NCBI GenBank assembly: GCA_937967505.1
Contig: CALCJM010000025.1
Span: 1-51,224, forward strand
Source: an uncultured Pirellulaceae bacterium
GTDB taxonomy: Bacteria > Planctomycetota > Planctomycetia > Pirellulales > Pirellulaceae
Direction of reading: 5' to 3'
Length of the DNA: 51,224 nucleotides
Made by a program: the position numbers and the translations under genes. Positions 25,919 through 33,947 of the stretch are shown in pieces. Each line of letters begins with the position of its first letter. Position 1 is the first letter of the stretch. The notes below the pieces were generated by a model. It was not told the DNA's origin, did no database searches, and saw only the letters and a list, made by a program, of their open reading frames with translations.

Positions 25919-27988
25919 TTATTGAGGTTGGGGGAATCGAATTGCCCGCAGGCTGGAGATTGGAATCGTGACGATGTCTTTTTCCTGCCATTTAAGATCG
26001 ACATGACGTGCGTTCATTGATTCGAACTGAAGCGGTTTGTCCCGGCCGAACAACAAACGCTGTCCATCAGCCAATTCAACCACCCCCGCATCGACCAACG
26101 CCGCAGAGGTCAGCGGAGGACGGATCCAAAATGTGGGGCGCTGCGCCGCGGTTGTATTGGTCCAGTCGAACGAGGTTTCGGTAGTAGAAGGGTCCTCGGG
26201 AGTCTCGTTTCTGGCGGGGGACGGGCGCCCCAAAATCAGCTGCTCCTGAATCTTTTTGTTAACGGTCCAAGAAATCTTCGCCGGACCAAAATCAAACGGA
26301 TCGCTTTGAATGCGGCAACCGGGAAATACGACCAAGGATTGCGATGACGTGGCGGCGGGGAAGTCCCCGGCTGTCGGGAGCCTGCCGGGGGTGCCGCCGG
26401 GCCACAATGCGATCAGATCTTTCCGGAAAAAATCTTTGCCCATCAGCTTCGAACGCATCGTTTCACCCGGGGTCACATTGACAATGCTACCTCCGGTCAG
26501 CATGGCCTTCCACGTGTTGGTCAGTTTTTTGATTGAGCCAAAATGGATCGCTGCCAATTCTTCTTTCTTGAAAAGAAACTCGGACGGTCGTTTGGCGATC
26601 CCCTGGACCAGAACGCGCAGGTCTCCTGCGGTTGTGACAGAGATCGAACTGACATTCAAAAAATCACCATTGTTCAACCTCACCCCGGTGCGATTCCCGT
26701 CTTGCCTGAAAAGATCCGGTGTCTGCTCGGGCGTTGACATACGCAACGTATCGATAGTGAAATCCTTGTCGATTTTCCGTTTGAGTTTTCCCAGCCAGGG
26801 GTTTGAGAAAATTCGCAATCTGACAATCGGGTCATTTGATTTGACGCCGGCAAAAATGCATTGCTGGTCAGTGGCCTCTACAGTGGCCAGCACATGCCCC
26901 TGAGCATTATAGGCCTCCATGACAATGTCACGACTGTGTTTTACCCGTGCGATGAACAGGCCAAACTCCTTCACTCCGGCAGGCACGTCAGGACTTCCCG
27001 GCACACAGAATCTGATTTCCATTACGCCAATGTTCTGTTGAGCACCACGGACGTGGCTGTGCAGGCCAACCGATTTCCCGCCTGCCGGCCATCCGCCGGG
27101 CAGGATATTTCCAAACCCGTACGGCGATATCCTGACGTTGCCTCTGGCCTCATTCCGCAACAGCAATCCACGATCGGCGAACAAATCATCCACCACGGTT
27201 CGGTCGCGAAATTTTTCTCCATTACTGTCAATGTCAAAGGTGAATTCTGTCTGGCCGGCAGCAAAAAAATCCTTGTGGTTGTGAAACATTTTTGTTTCAA
27301 CCGGCGGTCTGCGAAGAGGGGGGGAGACCATGGAGGGAGCAACGCCAGCGACAGGTGGCGCTGGCAGGCCAGACTGTTTTTTCCGCAGCTGTGCGATATT
27401 CTTTCGATGGATTTCAATCGGTGTGCCGCGAAATTTGGGTTGTAACCGGAAACCGCGTGCCTCACCTTGAAGCGTCTGACCATCGCTCAGAACCAGCGTG
27501 TCCAGTTCCTTCTGTTTAAAGGAGCGTTTACCAAATCCTTCCAGCAACCTGCCGACACGATGCCGCACCTCGTAAGACGGGGAATCGGCAAACGGCTTGA
27601 GCATTTCAATCGCCGATCCGCCCTCGTTGGCCAGTTCCCGTTCGGCTTGCTCTCTGACCAGGTAATCTGCATCTCCCAGGCGAATCACGTTCTGCTGGAT
27701 CTGGGCAAGTTCTCGGCTGGATTCTGTAGTAGCCAGAGAAAGAGATTGGATATCGGCAATGTCGATTATACGTTCGATGAGATTGCCGCTGGGTGCGACC
27801 GTTACCCAGTCAATCGTTTCCCCGGGAAACACGGCAGTTAGCCTGGTTTTGTTGCGGTAGACGATGCTCAGTTCCTGGGCACGGGATGCCGGCACGAACA
27901 CCGAAGATGCGCAACCACAAACCATGATCGCCAGACACACTGCCAGTCGCGCAAACGCGGAAACGGAAAAGAAACGCAGCTGAAACAT
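25919..27988 (-). CDS. Large exported protein with HEAT-like repeat and repeated beta modules
   Basis: A 689-residue exported protein. The N-terminal hydrophobic segment ends VCGCASS, so it could be a lipoprotein, or cleaved later at ASRAQ. A HEAT-like stretch (LVREQAERELANEGGSAIEM and VRHRVGRLLEGFG) follows. A central beta domain holds NIGVMEIRFCVPGSPD and VKEFGLFIARVKHSRDIV. At least three copies of a module with the pattern L-x-D/N-G-x-x-L...I-P/K...I-x-F occur (TLVLSDGQTLQGEARGF; GVRLNNGDFLNVSSI; VVELADGQRLLFG...IPISSLRAIRF). The same module fills the protein at 45333. ATG 27988 begins the signal segment. It lies 26 bases after the VWA gene stop and is probably cotranscribed with it. Confidence 0.65.
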   Translation of the reverse strand: MFQLRFFSVSAFARLAVCLAIMVCGCASSVFVPASRAQELSIVYRNKTRLTAVFPGETIDWVTVAPSGNLIERIIDIADIQSLSLATTESSRELAQIQQNVIRLGDADYLVREQAERELANEGGSAIEMLKPFADSPSYEVRHRVGRLLEGFGKRSFKQKELDTLVLSDGQTLQGEARGFRLQPKFRGTPIEIHRKNIAQLRKKQSGLPAPPVAGVAPSMVSPPLRRPPVETKMFHNHKDFFAAGQTEFTFDIDSNGEKFRDRTVVDDLFADRGLLLRNEARGNVRISPYGFGNILPGGWPAGGKSVGLHSHVRGAQQNIGVMEIRFCVPGSPDVPAGVKEFGLFIARVKHSRDIVMEAYNAQGHVLATVEATDQQCIFAGVKSNDPIVRLRIFSNPWLGKLKRKIDKDFTIDTLRMSTPEQTPDLFRQDGNRTGVRLNNGDFLNVSSISVTTAGDLRVLVQGIAKRPSEFLFKKEELAAIHFGSIKKLTNTWKAMLTGGSIVNVTPGETMRSKLMGKDFFRKDLIALWPGGTPGRLPTAGDFPAATSSQSLVVFPGCRIQSDPFDFGPAKISWTVNKKIQEQLILGRPSPARNETPEDPSTTETSFDWTNTTAAQRPTFWIRPPLTSAALVDAGVVELADGQRLLFGRDKPLQFESMNARHVDLKWQEKDIVTIPISSLRAIRFPQPQ

Positions 27989-28014
27989 AGAGGGCTCAAA
28001 GATTCCCGGGAGGG

Positions 28015-29055
28015 TTAACGCCAATCATTGACATTAATATAGCGGAAAGAACCACGATTTTGTTGGGCCAAATTTTTCATGAAGTTGGTCCGGTCCTGCA
28101 ACGGTCCCAATCCGAACTGAATGCAGTGGATTTCTGTTCGTTTGCCCGCCATTGACCTGATTTGTTTCAACTGTTGTGGCGTCAGCGCGGGCGAACCGCC
28201 ATCGGTCATGAAGACCAGCACATCGGGCTTTAGATATAGCCCGCCCAACAGGCCGTGTTGGTGGTTGGTAGCGCCAAATGCTCCCAGCCCCTCGAAAAAT
28301 TCAATGACCTTGCGTTTGTTCTGGTCATTGGCGACCAGCAACTTTCGCTCGGTGATCATGGAGGTTTTGTTGTGGTACGCGATGATCTGAAATTCGTGGT
28401 TCAATTCCAGTTTCGCGACCGCGGACGATACCTCCTTGCGCGCCCGGTCCAGCACCCCCAGACCGTCACCGCCCATGCTGTGGGATCGGTCGATGACAAA
28501 TGCAAAACGTCGACCGCTCATGCCACCGCCGCCAAACAGATTAATGGTCGTCGCTTTCCCTTTGGGTTTGAGCCTTTTAAAATGAGCGCGGTCTTTGGCG
28601 ATCATTTCCAGATCGGCTTCGGTCAGTTCGTACCGTTTGACTTTGGAGGGCCCAACGGCGACTTCGGCCATTGAATTGGCGTTCGAGATCGACGGTGTCT
28701 CCAAAGACATGCCCGGTAATTCCGGCGCCTCGATGACGGGCAGTTCCGGAGCTGCGGAGGTTGAAGTTAAGGCAAGTGTATTGATGGTGGATTCCGCATC
28801 GACAGCTTCAAAAGCGTCCGATATTTGCTGCTCCGGGTCGTTCTGGTCAAGGTATTCGGTTTGTTGGTTGCTGTTGACGCTGGTCAGTACAATCCCGCCC
28901 GGGCGGTCGGCCTCAACTGGCGGCCGCATCGTGGCTGAAAAAACACCGAAGCAAATTAACAGAACACCGATTACCAGGTGCATGGCGACGGAGATCAACA
29001 GGGAGAGCCGGTCGGATTGGCGGCGGTCAAGTCGATGATCGGAGGAATCTTGCAT
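28015..29055 (-). CDS. Membrane-anchored VWA-domain protein with intact MIDAS
   Basis: A 346-residue protein with a cytoplasmic start, a membrane helix at about 20-42 (LISVAMHLVIGVLLICFGVF), and a Pro/Glu/Ala-rich linker. A von Willebrand factor A domain runs from about 185 to the end (RRFAFVIDRSHSMGGDGLG). The MIDAS D-x-S-x-S is D189, S191, S193, with later GATNHQHGLLGGL and FMTDGG (the T and D ligands). The domain should bind Mg2+ and a partner protein. It is divergent from the MoxR gene 322 bases away. MoxR AAA+ proteins classically act on VWA partners, so a link is plausible. The helix topology resembles TonB/TolA-type energised anchors, but no such C-terminus is present. Confidence 0.85.
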   Translation of the reverse strand: MQDSSDHRLDRRQSDRLSLLISVAMHLVIGVLLICFGVFSATMRPPVEADRPGGIVLTSVNSNQQTEYLDQNDPEQQISDAFEAVDAESTINTLALTSTSAAPELPVIEAPELPGMSLETPSISNANSMAEVAVGPSKVKRYELTEADLEMIAKDRAHFKRLKPKGKATTINLFGGGGMSGRRFAFVIDRSHSMGGDGLGVLDRARKEVSSAVAKLELNHEFQIIAYHNKTSMITERKLLVANDQNKRKVIEFFEGLGAFGATNHQHGLLGGLYLKPDVLVFMTDGGSPALTPQQLKQIRSMAGKRTEIHCIQFGLGPLQDRTNFMKNLAQQNRGSFRYINVNDWR

Positions 29056-29377
29056 AATTGTATTATTGATAAGTGTGTCAATCCGACCAGTCGCATGTGC
29101 GAGCGAGTCGTTATTTTTTGCCTTCTACGTGTACTTCATCGCCGCAATCAGGCAATCTGGGGTAAGGAAATCGTGTGAAAATTCCTCAAAACGGTGCTTC
29201 GGTTACGGAAACGACCACTAATTCAGTTATCAACTATCCCCAACTATCGCGGTGCCAGTCTTACGACCACGCCAAAACAGGTTAAACTGAAACTTTTGGA
29301 GTATTGGTGCGTAGACAGTAACGCACAAGCTCATCATCCGGCGACGACCGGTGCGATTTATTTTGGACAGAAACATT
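29056..29377. other. Divergent promoter region between VWA and MoxR genes
   Basis: This 322-base region lies between the divergent starts at 29055 (-) and 29378 (+). It must hold both promoters, but I see no close match to a sigma-70 consensus. A weak TTGGAG/TATTGG-like segment lies near 29297-29307. No RNA gene or repeat was recognised. Confidence 0.35.
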
Positions 29378-30448
29378 ATGAATGATCAAGTGTCTGGCAC
29401 GCAGGCTGATTTGGCCGGCGACGATCTGGAGATGCTGAAAAAACTTTCCTCGGCGTACCAGTCCGTGCGAGCCGAATTGGGGAAAGTCATCGTTGGCCAA
29501 AATGAAGTGATCGAACAGATCATGATCGCCATCTTTGCCCGTGGGCATTGTTTGCTCGAAGGTGTCCCGGGACTGGCCAAAACGCTAATGGTCAGCACGC
29601 TGGCGCGGACGTTGAATCTGGACTTCAGCCGAATCCAGTTTACTCCTGACCTGATGCCCAGCGACATTGTCGGCACCGAAGTGATTCAGGAAGACAAATC
29701 CTCGGGGGCCAGAGAGTTCAAATTTCTGAAGGGGCCCGTGTTTTCGAATATTGTGCTGGCGGACGAAATCAACCGAACCCCACCCAAAACACAAGCGGCG
29801 TTGCTCGAAGCGATGCAGGAGAAACAGGTGACCATTGGTGGGGATCGGCATACGTTGCCCGCGCCTTTTTTCGTCCTAGCAACGCAGAACCCCATTGAAC
29901 AAGAGGGAACTTACACCCTCCCGGAGGCCCAGCAGGACCGGTTCATGTTCAAAGTGTTCGTCAAGTATCCCAACTATGACGAGGAGTATCTGATTGCGGC
30001 CACCACCACTGCGGACCTAGATACGAATGTTGCTCAGGTGCTCAGCGGTGAAGAAATTGTTCAGCTTCAGCAGTTGGTACGCAAGGTTCCTGTTGCGCCA
30101 CATGTGATTCATTTTGCCTTGCGTCTGGTGCGGGCGACCAGGATTCTTGAAGATGAGTGTCCGGATCTTGTAAAGGAGGCGATCAGTTGGGGGGCCGGCC
30201 CGCGTGGTGTGCAAAATCTACTGCTGGGTGCGAAGGCCCGCGCAGTATTGGAGGGACGCACGTTTGCCAGTACCGATGACGTGCGGGCCGTTGCATTGCC
30301 GGTATTGCGGCATCGTGTGATCACGAACTTCAGTGCGGAATCGTCCGGGGTGACGTCGGACGATATCATCACGCGTTTGTTGAATGATTTACCCGAGAGG
30401 AACGATGGGGATGCCGTTGCACCAGCTGTCGAAAATGCGTTTGGCTAA
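29378..30448 (+). CDS. MoxR-family AAA+ ATPase
   Basis: A 356-residue cytoplasmic ATPase. Walker A is [11 protein letters not shown] (Ala-Lys-Thr form usual for MoxR), Walker B is [17 protein letters not shown], sensor 1 is [19 protein letters not shown] with QQDRFMF as the Arg-finger region, and the C-terminal lid has [18 protein letters not shown]. MoxR proteins act as chaperones on VWA and membrane partners. It is the first gene of the large plus-strand block (DUF58, BatA and others follow), which is the classical MoxR context. ATG 29378 begins MNDQVSG. A frame 9 codons longer is less likely. Confidence 0.95.
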   Translation: MNDQVSGTQADLAGDDLEMLKKLSSAYQSVRAELGKVIVGQNEVIEQIMIAIFARGHCLLEGVPGLAKTLMVSTLARTLNLDFSRIQFTPDLMPSDIVGTEVIQEDKSSGAREFKFLKGPVFSNIVLADEINRTPPKTQAALLEAMQEKQVTIGGDRHTLPAPFFVLATQNPIEQEGTYTLPEAQQDRFMFKVFVKYPNYDEEYLIAATTTADLDTNVAQVLSGEEIVQLQQLVRKVPVAPHVIHFALRLVRATRILEDECPDLVKEAISWGAGPRGVQNLLLGAKARAVLEGRTFASTDDVRAVALPVLRHRVITNFSAESSGVTSDDIITRLLNDLPERNDGDAVAPAVENAFG

Positions 30449-30603
30449 CGCGGTTCGCAGGGTGTAGTACTGAGGTGCTAGGTCCTGAGTACTGAGAACC
30501 GAGTACTAAACCCCGGGCCTTAAATCCTAGGCTTTAACTCCCACCGGGCTGCCCACTCCTCCATTTTACCGATGTCGAACAACTCAATCCGGAGAAGTTT
30601 CCA

Positions 30604-31539
30604 CTGAATTCCAGAGCTCAAAACTATCTCGACCCGCAAACGCTGGACAAGATCAAGCGGCTGGAAGTCCGCGCCCGCGCGGTTGTCGAAGGGTTCATCA
30701 CGGGGCAACATCGCAGCCCTTACAACGGGTTCGCCGTTGAATTCGCGGCTCACAGGGAATACGCTCCCGGCGATGATTTGCGGCACATTGACTGGAAGGT
30801 CTGGTCCAAAACCGATCGGCTGTACATTAAAGAATACGAAGAGGAAACAAACCTGGCGTGTCACCTGTTGGTCGATTGCAGCAAATCAATGGGATACCGC
30901 AGTCAGGAAACGGGATCCTCGGTCGGCGAATCGGGCTGGAGCAAATTCGATTACGCGTGTACCGCTGCCGCCAGCCTGGGATACCTGATGCAACAACAGC
31001 AGGACTCGGTCGGCTTGGTCACCTTCAGTAATCAGATCAACCAGACCTTCAAATCCAGTTCGCATCCCTCTCATTTAAAGATGCTGCTGCATGAACTGGA
31101 GCAGACAACTCCCGATAACCGGACCGACATCAGCGATCCTTTTTTGGCGTTGGCCGCTCAAATCCGCAATCGCGGGATGATCTGTCTGTTTTCCGATTTG
31201 TTTCTGGATCCCGAGGAATTGGGCAGGGCGCTCAACCAATTCCGGCTGCGGAAACATGAGGTGATCGTGTTCCACGTGATGCATCACGATGAGTTAGAGT
31301 TTCCATTTCAGGAAAACACCCTGTTCAAGGGGCTTGAGACGGAAGCCCAATTGCACACCGAACCCCGGGCGCTGCGGCAGTCTTATCTGGCTGCGGTGGA
31401 TCGGTATATGGAACGAGTCAAAAAAGTCTGTGCGACCGCCGGTGTGGACCACGTGCTGTTGGATACGTCGTTGCCATTGGGAGGCGTGCTGTCCAGCTAC
31501 CTTGCGTTTCGGACCAAATCTGGCGGTAAGCGGCGTTAG
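30604..31539 (+). CDS. DUF58 protein with VWA-like fold; start codon unresolved
   Basis: The usual second gene of MoxR loci. Conserved motifs run YLDPQTLDKIKRLEVRARA, VVEGFITGQHRSPYNGF, AVEFAAHREYAPGDDL, RHIDWKVW, and the VWA-like DCSKSM (D-x-S-x-S). The frame is open from 30538, but contains no ATG, GTG or TTG until TTG 30778, which would remove about 58 conserved residues. CTG 30604 follows GGAG (30591-30594) at a spacing of 9 and is used here. Alternatively ATG 30572 is the ancestral start (MSNNS in its present frame), separated from the DUF58 frame by one base. Cytoplasmic. Homologues interact with MoxR and VWA membrane proteins. Confidence 0.82.
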   Translation: MNSRAQNYLDPQTLDKIKRLEVRARAVVEGFITGQHRSPYNGFAVEFAAHREYAPGDDLRHIDWKVWSKTDRLYIKEYEEETNLACHLLVDCSKSMGYRSQETGSSVGESGWSKFDYACTAAASLGYLMQQQQDSVGLVTFSNQINQTFKSSSHPSHLKMLLHELEQTTPDNRTDISDPFLALAAQIRNRGMICLFSDLFLDPEELGRALNQFRLRKHEVIVFHVMHHDELEFPFQENTLFKGLETEAQLHTEPRALRQSYLAAVDRYMERVKKVCATAGVDHVLLDTSLPLGGVLSSYLAFRTKSGGKRR

Positions 31540-31638
31540 ACACGCGAATCTATGTTCGGCCGGTTCGTGTCAGACGTTCCGGACACCCTGTTTTGTTTCT
31601 CCATCACTCATTACTCTCGAACCCCCGAAAATAAATCA

Positions 31639-33942
31639 ATGCTCAGCTGGTTTTTGAATCCGTGGATGCTGTTGGGAGGACTTGCGGTCGCTTCGCCGAT
31701 CCTGATCCACCTGCTGAACAAGCGCCGGTTCAAAATTGTTGACTGGGCCGCGATGGATTTCCTGTTCGAAGCAGACAAAAAAAACCGCCGACGTGTACAG
31801 CTGGAGAATTTTATCCTGCTGATGCTGCGTTGCTTGGCGATGTTGTTCCTAGCGCTGATGCTGGCCAGGCCATTTTTACCGTCAAGCGTGACTGCCGTTC
31901 TACAGCAGGCACAAACCGTTGAACGCGTGATTCTGATCGATGATTCCCTGTCGCAACGCGTGGTCAACGATTCCCGGTCCTCCCTAGAAACGACCCGGGA
32001 ATCAATCAAGCAACTGATCACGCAACTGGCCAACAGCAGCGATACCGAAGACTGGCTGACGGTCATGCTGACCAGTGATACCTCCACGTTTTTGATCGAT
32101 AACCAACCGTTGACCGCAACGACACTAACGGGCCACTTACAGTCGATCGACGACATCACCGTTTCCGACCAGGCCGCCGATTACAGCCAAGCGCTTGGCG
32201 ATCTGAAAATGCATCTTGGCGGCGACCAGAATTACGGACGTGTTGCTTACATCTACAGTGATCTGCGAAAACGAGACTGGTTGATTGGCAATGGCGCTGC
32301 CACTGCTGATGTGGCCGGCGATATTGATTCAGCAGCCCCCAATAAAATTGTCCAATCGTTTGCCGATTCCTTGCTGGGGACATTTGTGATCGACACGGCA
32401 GGTCCAAACGATCAAAACCTAGCGATCACATCCATCCGCACAGACGGTTTGTTGGTGGCCAACAAAGTGATCAACTTTATTGTCGAAGTTGCCAATTATG
32501 GTGACAGTACGGTGACCGACCTGAAGGTGCTGTTGCACGTCGGTGACGGCCAACCGCAGTACAAAACGATTCCGTCCATTGGCCCCAATGAAAAACAGGA
32601 AATCATTTACACATGGGTGTTCAATCCTGCCCGACAGGAAACAGGTTTGTTGGATTTCGGACAGGAAAAAACCGGCACCCGCGACTGGCGAGTGATGGCC
32701 CAGATCGATCGCCAGTCGCTCTCTGGGGACGGGTTACAAATGGACCAATTGAGCGCGGACAGCGCGCGTTTGCTGGCGGCCAGTGTCATCGACGGGATAC
32801 CGGTTCTGCTGGTTGACGGTGACCCGTCAGCCACCTCCGAACGCAGTGAGACCCACTACTTGCGTGCTCTGGAGGTGTTGGGGACAGGCCTGAAGATGAA
32901 TACGGCCACGGTGTCAGACCTGGAGACCGCGTCGCTGTCAGACTACGAGGTGATTTTTCTGTGCAACGTTGACGAGGTCTCCGTCGATCGAACCGCGGCG
33001 TTGCGGCAATGGGTTGCCAGTGGTGGAGCACTGGTGCTGATGCCGGGCAATCGGGTTCGCGCCGGCACGTTTAACGATACATTTTTTAATGAAGGTAAAG
33101 GATTGTCACCTCTGAAGCTGACCTCAATCGCCGGCGATCCGACGATGGCCAAGTGGACTAATTTTGAAGTTGCACCGCAGATTCATCCAGCGCTGCAAGT
33201 GATGATTGACAGCGACGCCTCCAGTATCGGCAACGTGGACGTGTTCAGTTGGTGGACTTCCGAACTGGGTGGTGAGGCGGATCGTCAAAGCATCGAGGTT
33301 CCGCTGCGGCTAACGGATGCGGATAATTCGATTGCCATGCTGGACCGGCGTCTGGATGACGGACGCGTGATTGTGTTTACCGTGCCGGGCGATGGTGACT
33401 GGACCATGTGGCCCAGCAGCCCGACTTTCGCACCGGTGATGGTGGACCTGATCAGCTATCTTGCCGGTTCGAAAAAGACCGAAACTTCCATTCCACTTGG
33501 TGGCAGCATCAGAATTCCCGTTGATTTGTCCGCATTTGAAAATCGCGTGACCGTGCGCGACCCGGAGAATGAAAAAATGGAAACTATCGCCAAACCGCTC
33601 AACCCGGAAAAACCACGTAGCGTGCTGTACGAGGCCGAGTTTGAGAGTCTGGGTAAACGCGGGTTTTACGATATCGAATTGAAGCGCCATTCAGGAGAAT
33701 CGCAGAAAGTCCTGATTGCGACCAACTACGATCCGCAGGAAAGTCAATTGAAGCGATTAAGTAAAACGGTATTGGATAAAAACTTCTTTGGCGAAAAAGT
33801 CGCTCTGGTGACGACCGCAGGACTGACCGGTCAGACCATCGATGGTGGCAATAGCGAGCTATGGATGACGGTGCTGGTGTTACTGATGTTGGTGCTGGCT
33901 TCTGAACAGTTTCTGGGTTGGTATTGGGGGCGGAACAGGTAA
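31639..33942 (+). CDS. BatA-type membrane protein with VWA, CARDB-like and GATase-like domains
   Basis: A 767-residue protein. The N-terminal BatA domain (LNPWMLLGGLAVASPILIHL, then KRRFKIVDWAAMDFL) has two membrane helices. The VWA-like domain has DDSLS (D-x-S-x-S in RVILIDDSLSQRVV). A CARDB-like Ig domain reads VNFIVEVANYGDSTVTDLKV-like. A class I glutamine-amidotransferase-like region follows (LSDYEVIFLCNVDEVSVD, WVASGGALVLMPGNR), then a C-terminal helix (TVLVLLMLVLASEQFLGWYW). It sits in the inner membrane with the large domains outside or between. ATG 31639 starts the BatA motif. The next gene begins 5 bases after its stop. MoxR/DUF58 partners precede it. Confidence 0.88.
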   Translation: MLSWFLNPWMLLGGLAVASPILIHLLNKRRFKIVDWAAMDFLFEADKKNRRRVQLENFILLMLRCLAMLFLALMLARPFLPSSVTAVLQQAQTVERVILIDDSLSQRVVNDSRSSLETTRESIKQLITQLANSSDTEDWLTVMLTSDTSTFLIDNQPLTATTLTGHLQSIDDITVSDQAADYSQALGDLKMHLGGDQNYGRVAYIYSDLRKRDWLIGNGAATADVAGDIDSAAPNKIVQSFADSLLGTFVIDTAGPNDQNLAITSIRTDGLLVANKVINFIVEVANYGDSTVTDLKVLLHVGDGQPQYKTIPSIGPNEKQEIIYTWVFNPARQETGLLDFGQEKTGTRDWRVMAQIDRQSLSGDGLQMDQLSADSARLLAASVIDGIPVLLVDGDPSATSERSETHYLRALEVLGTGLKMNTATVSDLETASLSDYEVIFLCNVDEVSVDRTAALRQWVASGGALVLMPGNRVRAGTFNDTFFNEGKGLSPLKLTSIAGDPTMAKWTNFEVAPQIHPALQVMIDSDASSIGNVDVFSWWTSELGGEADRQSIEVPLRLTDADNSIAMLDRRLDDGRVIVFTVPGDGDWTMWPSSPTFAPVMVDLISYLAGSKKTETSIPLGGSIRIPVDLSAFENRVTVRDPENEKMETIAKPLNPEKPRSVLYEAEFESLGKRGFYDIELKRHSGESQKVLIATNYDPQESQLKRLSKTVLDKNFFGEKVALVTTAGLTGQTIDGGNSELWMTVLVLLMLVLASEQFLGWYWGRNR

Positions 33943-33947
33943 CAGCC

